Source of the DNA: Pseudolabrys sp.
GTDB taxonomy: Bacteria; Pseudomonadota; Alphaproteobacteria; Rhizobiales; Xanthobacteraceae
Length of the DNA: 64,000 nucleotides
Reading direction: 5' to 3'
Assembly: GCA_022841665.1 (NCBI GenBank)
Contig: JALHRB010000001.1
Span: 136,984 to 200,983, forward strand
Part shown: positions 56,055-64,000 of the stretch, piece by piece
Layout of the letters: each line of letters opens with the position of its first letter
Position numbering within the stretch: the first letter of the stretch is position 1
Notes under the pieces: model-generated
What the model was told of the DNA's origin: nothing
Seen by the model: the letters and a program-made list of their open reading frames with translations, nothing else
Databases searched by the model: none
Program-made: the position numbers and the translations under genes

Positions 56055-57365
56055 TTACTTCACCGCCGAGGCAAGGCCGCCGGTCTTCGGCGGTGTCAGC
56101 TCGGCGCGGTCGCCCAGCGGCTTCACGCAGCCGGTGGCCAGCCGCGGCAGGCTTTGCCGGACGCCGGTGTTGCCGATACGGATGGCGGTGACCATGCCGG
56201 CACTCTCGGTTTCGACCGTCAACGAGCGGTTGCCCGCGGCGGCAAAGCCGTCGATCACCGCTGCCGGCACGGTGCCGGCCGCAAAGGTCGACAGCTCGCC
56301 CGGCGTCTTGCGCTCGGAGCTCACCACTTTCAGCACCGCCTCGCGCCCGCCCGCCCGCAGCGTGACCTTGCCGAGCGCGGCCGGCAGCGCCACGCCCTCG
56401 CCTTCGCGGCGGCGCTCGATGTAGCTCACGTCGTAGTTGCCGCTGGCGCCGCAGGAAACGATCAGGTCGAAGCTGCCGAGCGTGTCGCCTTCGACCGTGA
56501 GCGGATGGCGGCGCGCCAGCGCAGCAGCGCCGGAGCGGTCGATCATGGCCCAACGCTGCCCGCTGATCGGCGTCGCGCGCGCGCCATTGGTCAGGCGCGG
56601 AGCCGGCTGCGGCGTGGCGGCCGGCGCGCGCGACGTCGCCATGGCCGCAAGCCCGGCGGCCGCGTCCATCTCCTGGGTGGAGACTTTCATGCGCACGAGC
56701 TCGTCGCGCGTCATGGCGTGCATCGGCTCCCACGGCGGAATGCGCAGGGAGAGGTCGAGCAGGTCGATGGAGACGCCCATCTCGGCGGTGTATTGCGCCA
56801 AGCGGCCGATGTCGCGCTGCACCAGCACGAGATCCTCAGCCGAATAGATGGCCGCGGTCGGATCGTCGCGGCGGTCGCCGAGCCATATCTGGTGCACCAT
56901 CACGCGCGCGCCGTCCGGCACGACACGATGAATGCCCCCGATCAGCACGAAGGCGCACATGGATTCGCAATCGGCATAAGGCGACAGCGCCACGCGCGAC
57001 TCGGCGCCGGCCGATGGCAGGCTCTTCGTACGGCCGACCATGGTATCGAGCTTGAGCCGGCGCACCTCGCGCCCGAGCGCGATGGCGCCGTGCACGGAAC
57101 CGCCGTCGGAATCGAGCACCAGCGTCGCGCCGGTGAGATTGCGGCCTTTGGCGAAGTTCAGGAAATCCCGCGGCGAATCGACCGTGATCGCGCCGATCGC
57201 CGAGATCAGCGTCTTGCATTCGGAACCGCAGGCCTCCGCGGGCCCCTGCAGATGCAGCTCGAAGCGCATCGGCAGCGCGCGGTCGGATGCTCCGACGATG
57301 GCCGGCAAGAGGAGAGCGTGCGCTGCAAAAGCGAGCGCGGACGCAGACCAAAGGGAGTGACGCAT
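56055..57365 (-). CDS. Secreted ClpP/crotonase-fold protein of unknown function
   Basis: This 436-residue protein has a signal peptide (about 1-26). The N-terminal domain (about 30-235) resembles a periplasmic ClpP-like fold, with LVLDSDGGSVHGAIALGREV and a C-x2-S-MC block (YADCESMCAFVLIGG). That block sits where the serine of the protease would be. A linker (about 240-270) leads to a beta-rich C-terminal domain of unknown type. It lies 1 base from the convergent IscU-like stop. An FNR/FixK-type box lies 58 bases upstream of its start. Hydrolase activity is not shown. Confidence 0.7.
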   Translation of the reverse strand: MRHSLWSASALAFAAHALLLPAIVGASDRALPMRFELHLQGPAEACGSECKTLISAIGAITVDSPRDFLNFAKGRNLTGATLVLDSDGGSVHGAIALGREVRRLKLDTMVGRTKSLPSAGAESRVALSPYADCESMCAFVLIGGIHRVVPDGARVMVHQIWLGDRRDDPTAAIYSAEDLVLVQRDIGRLAQYTAEMGVSIDLLDLSLRIPPWEPMHAMTRDELVRMKVSTQEMDAAAGLAAMATSRAPAATPQPAPRLTNGARATPISGQRWAMIDRSGAAALARRHPLTVEGDTLGSFDLIVSCGASGNYDVSYIERRREGEGVALPAALGKVTLRAGGREAVLKVVSSERKTPGELSTFAAGTVPAAVIDGFAAAGNRSLTVETESAGMVTAIRIGNTGVRQSLPRLATGCVKPLGDRAELTPPKTGGLASAVK

Positions 57366-57422
57366 TCTTCCCCCGTTTGTGCCGATCGCGCCATTTTCTT
57401 TCGTGGTTGCCCACGTTCGGCT

Positions 57423-57436
57423 TTGACCGGAATCAA
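57423..57436. promoter_or_regulatory. FNR/FixK-type box between divergent genes
   Basis: TTGAC-CGGA-ATCAA differs by one base from the FNR consensus. Toward yidD, TTTAAT (57458-57463) is placed as the -10 of a class II promoter (box centred near -40.5). Toward the ClpP-like gene, GAAAAT lies at a slightly longer distance. Confidence 0.5.
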
Positions 57437-57616
57437 GACCCCCGCATATGTGTCATTTTTAATGCAGCGCGCAGATTCCGGTCTAGTGTAAAAAAGTCGC
57501 GCACTAACAAATTCGCTGCAGGATTAATGAGCAGTTCCATAGGCTTGGAACTTCGCATGGAACTTTTTTCGCGAACGCACGCACCGTTCTCAACAGGAAC
57601 TGTTACGTAGAGCGCG

Positions 57617-57964
57617 ATGAAGCCGCACCGGCATGAGCCCGAAACCACGGCGCGCTGGCTCGCGCGTTCGCCGCGCCTCGCTGGGCGCGGGCTGGTTCTT
57701 CTTTACCGCTACACGCTGTCTCCGCTTCTCGGCCCGCGCTGCCGCCATCTGCCAAGCTGCTCGGACTATGCCGACGAAGCGATCGAGCGCTTCGGGCTTT
57801 GGGCCGGCGGATGGATGACGCTCGCGCGCATCCTGCGCTGCCAGCCGTGGGGCACGTCGGGATTGGACTTTGTCCCGGGCGCCCTCCCCGCACGCGCGCG
57901 CTGGTGGCTGCCGTGGCGCTATGGGCGCTGGCGGGGGACGAACGAAAGCCCCGCGCCACAATGA
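57617..57964 (+). CDS. yidD: Membrane protein insertion efficiency factor YidD
   Basis: This 115-residue YidD protein carries the family core LLYRYTLSPLLGPRCRHLPSCSDYADEAIERFG and the C-terminal LRCQPWGTSGLDFVP. Three cysteines are in the usual places. It assists YidC-dependent membrane insertion. A basic N-terminus precedes the core. The start of the next gene overlaps its stop (ATGA). Confidence 0.93.
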   Translation: MKPHRHEPETTARWLARSPRLAGRGLVLLYRYTLSPLLGPRCRHLPSCSDYADEAIERFGLWAGGWMTLARILRCQPWGTSGLDFVPGALPARARWWLPWRYGRWRGTNESPAPQ

Positions 57965-58935
57965 GCAAGCGCGCCCGTTTTATCGTCTCCCTGGTAATTG
58001 TCCTGAGTGCGGCAGCCGCAATCCTGTTCGCCTTGCGCAGCTATGGCTCCTATGTGCTGCTGCGCTCGGCATTCGACGCCGGGCGGCCGCAAGTGAGCAG
58101 CCTGCGCGCCTGGATGACGCTCGACCACGTATCCGCGACCTATCGCGTGCCGGCCGATGACCTGATCGAACGCCTCCACCTGCCGTCCAACACTGCGCGC
58201 ACGGACAGCCTGAAGACGATCGCCGACCGCCGCGGCACTGCGCGCTTCGATTTCGTGCGCGAGGTGCAGCGGGCCATCGGTGCTGGCGCGCCGCCACCGG
58301 ACGACAATGCCCCCGATAAGTCGCGAGGGTATATTGCCGATCTCGGCGACCGCGTTCTGTCGGCCGTTCTGGCTTATGGCTACCCGGCGCTGGCGGCGAC
58401 ATTTCTGTTCGGCGCGATAGGCCTTCCGTTGCCGACCGGCGTGGTCGCCGTGCTCGCCGGCTCGCTCGCGGCACTCGGGCACGTCCAGTGGGCGGCGGCG
58501 GCAGCGGTCACTATTCTCGCTTCGCTGGCGGGCGATACGCTGGCCTATCTGATCGGCCGCGTCGTCACTGAAAATTTCATCAACCGGCATGGCCGATGGG
58601 TCGGCTATTCGGGCGAGCGGCGGACACGAATGCGGGCGCTGTTTGCGCGCTGGGGCGGCGTGACGGTGCTGTTCACGCGCACGCTCGCCTCGCATTCGAG
58701 CTCGATCATGAGCCTGCTCGCGGGCTTGAGCCGCTACGGACTCTCAGCCTTCCTCCTTTACTCGGCGCTCGGCCGCTTGGCGTGGACCTCGGCCTATCTC
58801 GGGCTCGGTTACACTCTCGGCAGCAATATCGAGGCCGGCAGCCAATTCCTGGCCAACCTGAGCGGCTTGTTGCTGGCGCTGGTGGTGCTCCTGGTCGCCT
58901 CGGCCTACCGGACGGGCATTCTGGGCCGGGCCTGA
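57961..58935 (+). CDS. DedA/SNARE-associated-type membrane protein with N-terminal extension
   Basis: This 324-residue integral membrane protein has an N-terminal anchor (about 7-30). A soluble periplasmic stretch (about 35-125) contains SATYRVPADDLIERLHLP. A VTT/DedA-like domain (about 135-320) follows, with FGAIGLPLPTGVVAVLAGSL and VTILASLAGDTLAYLIGR. The acidic residue usual in the DedA ExxxPxPGE motif is replaced by a GLPLPTG form. It is probably involved in envelope homeostasis or lipid transport. It is translationally coupled to yidD. Confidence 0.78.
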   Translation: MSKRARFIVSLVIVLSAAAAILFALRSYGSYVLLRSAFDAGRPQVSSLRAWMTLDHVSATYRVPADDLIERLHLPSNTARTDSLKTIADRRGTARFDFVREVQRAIGAGAPPPDDNAPDKSRGYIADLGDRVLSAVLAYGYPALAATFLFGAIGLPLPTGVVAVLAGSLAALGHVQWAAAAAVTILASLAGDTLAYLIGRVVTENFINRHGRWVGYSGERRTRMRALFARWGGVTVLFTRTLASHSSSIMSLLAGLSRYGLSAFLLYSALGRLAWTSAYLGLGYTLGSNIEAGSQFLANLSGLLLALVVLLVASAYRTGILGRA

Positions 58936-58940
58936 AAAGC

Positions 58941-58968
58941 TTGCACCGGCCGATTCCCCTGCTATATC
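58941..58968 (+). promoter_or_regulatory. thrS promoter
   Basis: TTGCAC (58941-58946), 16 bases and TATATC (58963-58968) lie 60 bases before the thrS start, just after the preceding gene. Confidence 0.6.
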
Positions 58969-58986
58969 AGCGCCACATCCCGCTTA

Positions 58987-59004
58987 CCCACGCTCGTTCG
59001 TGGG
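58987..59004 (+). promoter_or_regulatory. thrS leader hairpin
   Basis: cccacg/cgtggg encloses the loop ctcgtt, between promoter and ribosome site (AGGAGAAG). The loop contains CGT, the sequence of a threonine anticodon. In E. coli ThrRS binds an anticodon-like leader loop to repress itself; the same here is speculative. Confidence 0.4.
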
Positions 59005-59028
59005 AGTGAGCCACAGGAGAAGAAGACA

Positions 59029-60993
59029 ATGGTCGCGCTGACCTTTCCCGACGGCGCACGCCGCGAATATCCCCAAGGCACCTCCGGTCTCGACGTCGCC
59101 AAGGGCATCTCGCCCTCGCTGGCCAAGCGCACCGTCGCCATGGCGCTCGACGGCGTGGTCATGGACCTCAACGACCCGATCGAACGCGACGCCAAGATCG
59201 AGCTGATCAACCGCGAGGACCCGCGCGCGCTCGAATTGATCCGCCACGACGCCGCGCATGTCTTGGCCGAAGCCGTGCAGTCGCTATGGCCGGGCACGCA
59301 GGTGACGATCGGCCCGGTGATCGAGAACGGCTTCTATTACGACTTCCACCGCAACCAGCCGTTCACGCCGGAAGATCTCCCCGTCATCGAGAAGAAGATG
59401 AAGGAGATCATCGCGCGCGATAAGCCCTTCACCAAGGAGACATGGTCGCGCGACAAGGCCAAGCAGACTTTCCGCGACATGGGCGAGACGTTCAAGGTCG
59501 AGCTGGTCGACGCCATTCCGGAAGACCAGCAGATCAAGATCTACAAGCAGGGCGACTGGTTCGACCTGTGCCGCGGCCCGCACATGACTTCGACGGGCAA
59601 GGTCGGCAACGCCTTCAAGCTGATGAAGGTGGCAGGCGCCTATTGGCGCGGCGACTCGACGAAGCCGATGCTGACCCGCATCTACGGCACCGCCTTCGCC
59701 AAGCAGGAGGAGCTCGACGCCTATCTGAAGCAGATGGAAGAGGCTGAGAAGCGCGACCACCGCAAGCTCGGCCGCGAGATGGACCTGTTCCACTTCCAGG
59801 AGGAAGGCCCCGGCACCGTGTTCTGGCACGCCGGCGGCTGGACCATCTTCCAGGAGATCGTCGCCTACATGCGGCGGCGCCTGAAGGGCGACTATCAGGA
59901 AGTGAACGCGCCGCAGATGCTCGACAAGTCGCTGTGGGAGACCTCGGGCCACTGGGGCTGGTTCCGCGAAAACATGTTCCAGGCGACCTCGGCCGGCGAC
60001 GACACCGAGGATGAGCGCGTCTACGCGATCAAGCCGATGAACTGCCCCGGCCACATCCAGATCTTCAAGCACGGGCTCAAATCGTACCGCGACCTGCCGC
60101 TGCGCCTGGCCGAGTTCGGCGTGGTGCACCGCTACGAGCCGTCCGGCGCGCTGCACGGCCTGTTGCGCGTGCGCGCCTTCACGCAGGACGACGCGCACGT
60201 GTTCTGCACCGAAGAGCAGATGGCCGACGAGTGCCTGAAGATCAACGACCTGATCCTGTCGACCTATGACGACTTCGGCTTCACCGGCGACCTGACCGTG
60301 AAATTGTCGACACGGCCGGAGAAGCGCGTCGGCTCGGACGCGGCCTGGGACCACGCCGAAGGCATCATGCAGGATGTGCTCAAGCGCATCGAGGCGCAGG
60401 GCGGCAACCGCATCAAGACGGCGATCAATCCGGGCGAAGGCGCGTTCTACGGGCCGAAATTCGAATACGTGCTGCGCGACGCCATCGGCCGCGACTGGCA
60501 GTGCGGCACCACGCAGGTGGACTTCAACCTGCCGGAACGTTTCGACGCCTTCTACATCGCGGCCGACGGCGCCAAGAAGACGCCGGTGATGATCCACCGC
60601 GCCATCTGCGGCTCGATGGAACGCTTCCTCGGCGTGGTGCTCGAGCACTATGCCGGCCACCTGCCCTTGTGGCTGTCGCCGAAGCAGGCCGTCATCGCCA
60701 CCATCACCTCGGACGCCGACGACTACGCGCGCGAGGTGACCGCCGCCGCGCGCAAGCTGGGCTTGCGCGCCGAGAGCGACTTGCGCAACGAAAAGATCAA
60801 TTACAAGGTGCGCGAGCACTCGCTCGCCAAGGTGCCGGTGCTGCTGGTGGTCGGCAAGAAGGAAGCGGCCGAGCGCCTCGTCTCCATCCGCCGCCTCGGC
60901 AGCGAGGGCCAAAAGGTGATGCCGCTCGACGAGGCTTTGAAGATGCTGACCGACGAGGCGACGCCGCCGGACCTCAAGCGCGCCGCGCGCTAG
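59029..60993 (+). CDS. thrS: Threonyl-tRNA synthetase
   Basis: This class II synthetase charges tRNA-Thr. It has 654 residues. A TGS domain (about 1-60) is followed by the editing domain with [11 protein letters not shown] (about 76) and [12 protein letters not shown]. The catalytic core contains the motif 2 region ([15 protein letters not shown]), QDDAHVFC and the zinc ligands CPGH. The C-terminal anticodon-binding domain is complete. It has its own promoter and leader hairpin. The TAG stop overlaps the opposite-strand stop of the cytochrome gene within ctag. Confidence 0.97.
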   Translation: MVALTFPDGARREYPQGTSGLDVAKGISPSLAKRTVAMALDGVVMDLNDPIERDAKIELINREDPRALELIRHDAAHVLAEAVQSLWPGTQVTIGPVIENGFYYDFHRNQPFTPEDLPVIEKKMKEIIARDKPFTKETWSRDKAKQTFRDMGETFKVELVDAIPEDQQIKIYKQGDWFDLCRGPHMTSTGKVGNAFKLMKVAGAYWRGDSTKPMLTRIYGTAFAKQEELDAYLKQMEEAEKRDHRKLGREMDLFHFQEEGPGTVFWHAGGWTIFQEIVAYMRRRLKGDYQEVNAPQMLDKSLWETSGHWGWFRENMFQATSAGDDTEDERVYAIKPMNCPGHIQIFKHGLKSYRDLPLRLAEFGVVHRYEPSGALHGLLRVRAFTQDDAHVFCTEEQMADECLKINDLILSTYDDFGFTGDLTVKLSTRPEKRVGSDAAWDHAEGIMQDVLKRIEAQGGNRIKTAINPGEGAFYGPKFEYVLRDAIGRDWQCGTTQVDFNLPERFDAFYIAADGAKKTPVMIHRAICGSMERFLGVVLEHYAGHLPLWLSPKQAVIATITSDADDYAREVTAAARKLGLRAESDLRNEKINYKVREHSLAKVPVLLVVGKKEAAERLVSIRRLGSEGQKVMPLDEALKMLTDEATPPDLKRAAR

Positions 60994-61292
60994 CGCCCCT
61001 GCTTCTTGATATAGGCCGCCAGCTCCGCCGCCTCGGCGCGCGAGAGATTCATGTCCGGCATCTTCGGATGCGGCAGCAGCAGGAACAGCGCCACCTTGCT
61101 CGCGTCGAAGCCGGGCTTCTTGGCGATGGCCGAGAATGGCGGCGCCTGCGTGCTGGCGCGCGTCTGATCGGCGGCGACCAGGTGGCAGCTCGCGCACCAG
61201 CGCCGGGCGATCACCTCGCCTTTGTCGTCGGCGGCCTGAGCCGCCGCCACGACGGTGACGGCCAGCAGCGCGGCGGCGATCGTTCTGCTCAT
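60990..61292 (-). CDS. Small periplasmic cytochrome c
   Basis: This 100-residue protein starts [11 protein letters not shown] signal peptide (about 1-21) is followed by the haem-binding CASCH (C33, C36, H37). A methionine in [11 protein letters not shown] is the likely axial ligand, and the C-terminal helix [11 protein letters not shown] is present. It is probably a soluble monohaem electron carrier. An FNR/FixK-type box with a well-placed -10 predicts a 29-base leader and low-oxygen activation. A longer start at 61337 would lie upstream of that transcription start. Confidence 0.88.
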   Translation of the reverse strand: MSRTIAAALLAVTVVAAAQAADDKGEVIARRWCASCHLVAADQTRASTQAPPFSAIAKKPGFDASKVALFLLLPHPKMPDMNLSRAEAAELAAYIKKQGR

Positions 61293-61355
61293 GGGGAGGT
61301 GCTTTCCGATTGGGCTTTCAAGCACCGCCCGTAGCACGGCCGAACGCAGGCCAAC

Positions 61356-61369
61356 CTGATGTGGATCAA
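61356..61369 (-). promoter_or_regulatory. FNR/FixK-type box of the cytochrome c gene
   Basis: On the minus strand TTGAT-CCAC-ATCAG differs by one base from consensus. Its centre lies 41.5 bases before a start near 61321, and TACGGG (61328-61333) occupies the -10 position. The box overlaps the otsA stop. Confidence 0.6.
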
Positions 61370-62799
61370 GTCCGCACCCGACCGGCCGCCAGCCGCAGCG
61401 GGGCGGCGCTCATAGCCGGCTTTTCCAGCGTCGCCAGGAAGCGCTCGGCCCAGCGCGAGAGGTCGTTGCCCACCAGCACCTTGAAGTTTGCGGCGTGGCG
61501 CTGACGCCGCTCGTCCAGCGGCATGGCCAGCGCGCGGTTGAGCGCGATCGCGACGCCTTCCGAATCGTAAGGATTGACGAGCAGCGCAGCGGCGCATTCA
61601 TGCGCCGCGCCGGCAAAGCGCGACAGCACCAGCACGCCTGGGTCGTCCGGGTTCTGCGCCGCCACGTATTCCTTGGCGACCAGATTCATGCCGTCGCGCA
61701 GCGGCGTCACCAGCGCGGCGCGCGCCGCGCGGTAGAGCCCGGCGAGCGCCGTGCGGCTATGCGCCTTGTTGATGTAGCGCACCGGCGTCCAGGAGGCTTC
61801 GCCATAGGCGCCGTTGATGCGCCCGACCGTCTCCCCCACCGTGCGCCCGATATCGGCATATTCCTGGATGCCGGTGCGGCTGCGCGGCGTGATCTGCAGA
61901 TAGGTCACCTTGCCGCGCCAGTCGGGGAAGTTGGCCAGAAAGCGCTCGAAGGCATGCATGCGCTCGGGAATGCCCTTGGAATAGTCGAGGCGGTCGACGC
62001 CGATGATCATGGCGCGTCCCGACAGGCTGTCGAGCACCTCGCGCACGAAGGCCGTCTCGACCGCGCGCCGCGCCAGCCGCGCGAAAGCTTCGGTCTCCAC
62101 GCCGACCGGAAACACACCGACCCGCACGCTGCGCCCATCGATGGCGAAGGTGTCGTCGGCAACCTGCTTGAGCCGGCATTCGTCGGTGAGGTAGCGCGAG
62201 AAATTGTTGGCGTCGACCTCGGTCTGAAAGCCGATCAGGTCGTAGAAACCGAGCGCCGGGATCAGCCGCTCATGGTTCGGCAGCGCGGTCAGGATTTCCG
62301 GCGGTGGGCATGGAATGTGGATGAAGAAGCCGATCTTGTTCTTGTGGCCGCGCTCGCGCAACGCCTGCGCCAATGGCATCAGGTGGTAGTCGTGCACCCA
62401 CACGATGTCGTCATCCTTGAGAATCTTCTCCAGATGGCGGGCAAAGTATTCGTTCACGCGCAGATAGCCGCCGAGATCGCGGCGCGAAAATTCGGCGAGG
62501 TCGAGCCGGTAATGCAGGATCGGCCACAACACGCGGTTGGCGAAGCCGTTGTAGAACTCGTCGTAGTCGTCGCGACGCAGGTCGATGGTGACGTAGGCGA
62601 CGTTGTCGTGCTGCGCAGTCTTGGCCGGGCCTGGGTCTTCGTCGGTGATGCGGCCGCTCCAGCCGAACCACACGCCGCCGCGCCGCTTGAGCGCCGGTCT
62701 GATCGCCACTTCCAGGCCGCCTGCGCGCGCGCCGCCTTCCGGCACGCCCACGCGGTTCGATACGATGACGAGTCGCGGCAATGGCATCTCCCCCAGCAT
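61366..62799 (-). CDS. otsA: Trehalose-6-phosphate synthase
   Basis: This family 20 glycosyltransferase makes trehalose-6-phosphate from UDP-glucose and glucose-6-phosphate. It has 477 residues. [51 protein letters not shown] and [13 protein letters not shown] are the family blocks. An alternative start 4 codons in (MPLPRLVIV) is possible; the Shine-Dalgarno evidence does not decide. An EcfG-type stress promoter lies 50 bases upstream. otsB lies upstream on the same strand. Confidence 0.96.
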   Translation of the reverse strand: MLGEMPLPRLVIVSNRVGVPEGGARAGGLEVAIRPALKRRGGVWFGWSGRITDEDPGPAKTAQHDNVAYVTIDLRRDDYDEFYNGFANRVLWPILHYRLDLAEFSRRDLGGYLRVNEYFARHLEKILKDDDIVWVHDYHLMPLAQALRERGHKNKIGFFIHIPCPPPEILTALPNHERLIPALGFYDLIGFQTEVDANNFSRYLTDECRLKQVADDTFAIDGRSVRVGVFPVGVETEAFARLARRAVETAFVREVLDSLSGRAMIIGVDRLDYSKGIPERMHAFERFLANFPDWRGKVTYLQITPRSRTGIQEYADIGRTVGETVGRINGAYGEASWTPVRYINKAHSRTALAGLYRAARAALVTPLRDGMNLVAKEYVAAQNPDDPGVLVLSRFAGAAHECAAALLVNPYDSEGVAIALNRALAMPLDERRQRHAANFKVLVGNDLSRWAERFLATLEKPAMSAAPLRLAAGRVRT

Positions 62800-62854
62800 T
62801 GTGCCGCTTGCGCGCGGCCGAAATCCTTCGGTGCCCCCTGTGCACTCAGACCAT

Positions 62855-62879
62855 AACGTGGAACATGAACGAAAGTTCA
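62855..62879 (-). promoter_or_regulatory. EcfG-type general-stress promoter of otsA
   Basis: On the minus strand TGAAC, 16 bases and CGTT match the alphaproteobacterial GGAAC-N16-CGTT consensus at all but one position. It is placed about 55 bases before the otsA start. Confidence 0.6.
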
Positions 62880-62915
62880 GCTGTATAAAAGACTTGCGCT
62901 CGAGATGATTTAGGC

Positions 62916-63668
62916 CTAGCGCGCCGCCAATCGCAGCAATGCGGCCCGAAAGTCGGCCGGCGCGGCGAAAATGCCCGAAACGTTGTCGAAATGGCGGTGA
63001 ACGGCGAAGCCCTTCCCCCCGATCTCGGGCAGTATCTTGAAGACGGATTCGTCGGTCACGTCGTCACCGGCAAAGACCGGCGTGCGTCCGGCAAATGGCG
63101 GCTCGCGCAGCAGATCGCGCACGGCCGCGCCCTTGTTGATGCCCGGCCGCTTCACTTCGAACATCGCCTTGCCAAGAAGCAATTCCGTCGGCACGGCGGC
63201 AAATTCCGCCCGTGCGGCGGCGATGTGCTTGCGCAGGCGTTCGGCGTGCTTGGGCGCCTTGCGATAGTGCAGTGCTACCGAATAGCCCTTGTCTTCGTAC
63301 TCGACTCCGGAGCCCGGCTCCGCCGCATCGATCAAATGGCGGCGCAGATCGTCGGGCAGGTCGTCCGTGCGCACCACCTTGGCGCCGTCGCGCAGACGCG
63401 TCTCCGCGCCGTGCCCGCCGATCGCCGGCAGCATCAGCGGCGCGAACAGCCTGTCGAGATCGCGGATCGGCCGCCCGCTCACCAGCGCCAGCGCGCCGCC
63501 GGTGAGCACGAAAAGCCGATCGAGCGTGGTGATAAGCGTGTCCGGTACCTGAACCTCGAACGGCGACGGCCCGATGTCGATCAGCGTGCCGTCGACATCG
63601 AACAGCAGCGCGACCGATTCCGGATTGAGGGAAGCGAAATCATGGGATGCTTCATCGGTCGTCGGCAT
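62916..63668 (-). CDS. otsB: Trehalose-6-phosphate phosphatase
   Basis: This HAD-superfamily phosphatase is the second step of trehalose synthesis. It has 250 residues, starting MPTTDEASHDF. Motif I LLFDVDGTLIDI (nucleophile aspartate), the GGALALVSGRPI motif II region, and VFAGDDVTDESVF motif IV are present. A 9-codon upstream extension from a TTG is less likely. It precedes otsA; the 116-base spacer carries otsA's own stress promoter, so the two need not be fully coupled. Confidence 0.94.
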   Translation of the reverse strand: MPTTDEASHDFASLNPESVALLFDVDGTLIDIGPSPFEVQVPDTLITTLDRLFVLTGGALALVSGRPIRDLDRLFAPLMLPAIGGHGAETRLRDGAKVVRTDDLPDDLRRHLIDAAEPGSGVEYEDKGYSVALHYRKAPKHAERLRKHIAAARAEFAAVPTELLLGKAMFEVKRPGINKGAAVRDLLREPPFAGRTPVFAGDDVTDESVFKILPEIGGKGFAVHRHFDNVSGIFAAPADFRAALLRLAAR

Positions 63669-64000
63669 CGTCGGTCCACGGCATATGAATACCAATATGA
63701 TAACGTCTCACGGACGATCCGGTTTTCTTATTTCCGAGCCGGCGCGCCGTCCCCCGAGCCGGGCGTCGCGGCGCCTATTCACCGCACGCGGCGGTAGGAT
63801 CGGCCATCTGCCCACTCGTTATCGTTTAATGCATGACTCAGAAAGCACACTTATTTGGGGATAAGGCGTTAGCTCAGACCTAATGTTCCTGCAAAATGCG
63901 CGTAATGATTTTCTTCGCGCGCAGGTAGAAGGTGACTCAGATTTAGCCCGGCAGCCACAGGTCTGACAATGCCTAATCGAAAAACGAACGGTGGCAACAT
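63669..64000. other. End of window, mostly non-coding
   Basis: The last 332 bases hold the otsB promoter region. A weak EcfG-like match (AAAAC, 16 bases, CGTT on the minus strand, about 63704-63728) is visible. A possible gene start ATGCCTAATCGAAAAACGAA at 63969 runs off the end; only about ten residues can be read (MPNRKTNGGN), too few to identify. Confidence 0.4.

Noticed and set aside
57533-57563. GGAAC/GTTCC repeats upstream of yidD as a LexA or EcfG site
   Set aside because: Spacing is 8 rather than the 7 bases of the alphaproteobacterial SOS box, and no CGTT lies 16-17 bases after GGAAC.

Overview
The window is GC-rich chromosomal DNA from an alphaproteobacterium, most likely a Hyphomicrobiales (Rhizobiales) member near Bradyrhizobium or the Xanthobacteraceae. 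The reasons are the RpoB/RpoC sequences, the gene neighbourhoods (thrS-yidD-IscU-like-folE-hisI; rlmB-tRNA-Tyr-tRNA-Gly), the DUF2336 protein, FNR/FixK-type boxes and an EcfG-type stress promoter. No plasmid or phage replication genes, CRISPR array or rRNA gene was seen.

Positions 1-22,211 (minus strand) hold the translation/transcription core in the order tRNA-Trp, secE, nusG, rplK, rplA, rplJ, rplL, rpoB, rpoC, rpsL, rpsG, fusA, tuf. Two insertions interrupt it. Between rplA and rplJ lie an OmpA-domain secreted protein and two small unknown proteins. Between rpoC (which has its own terminator) and rpsL lie an isopropylmalate/isocitrate-type dehydrogenase and an amidohydrolase. Several intergenic gaps in the core carry GC-rich hairpins and direct repeats. 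Positions 22,500-32,600 hold an ABC-F ATPase, a chemoreceptor next to a periplasmic binding protein that lacks transporter partners, and a tRNA region. There a 72-base near-copy of tRNA-Gly lies 0.9 kb from the intact gene and encloses two tiny related membrane proteins. A GIY-YIG protein, tRNA-Tyr, rlmB and tRNA-Thr follow.

Positions 32,700-50,300 are mixed accessory and housekeeping DNA: a cold-shock protein, several small secreted proteins, a TonB receptor under a cobalamin riboswitch, and a TPR protein. A two-gene unit follows, coding for a zincin-like protein with two arrays of 11-residue repeats and a small membrane protein. Next come cutA, NAD kinase, a two-subunit molybdenum hydroxylase, a UspA protein, a response regulator/Hpt pair, a DUF2336 protein and a lytic transglycosylase. 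Positions 49,800-63,700 carry acyl-CoA enzymes (MaoC-type hydratase, CoA-ester lyase), a metallo-beta-lactamase-fold protein, a B12-binding radical SAM enzyme, hisI, folE, an IscU-like scaffold, a periplasmic ClpP-like protein, yidD, a DedA-like protein, thrS, a cytochrome c and the trehalose genes otsA and otsB.

The least explained material is the zincin/repeat-protein pair (39,127-40,757), the tRNA-Gly-bounded mini-element (28,217-29,224) and the OmpA/small-protein insertion (17,316-19,775). Starts were often moved inward from the longest reading frame where a Shine-Dalgarno sequence, signal peptide or family alignment favoured it. Functions come from motifs read by eye; no database search was run.
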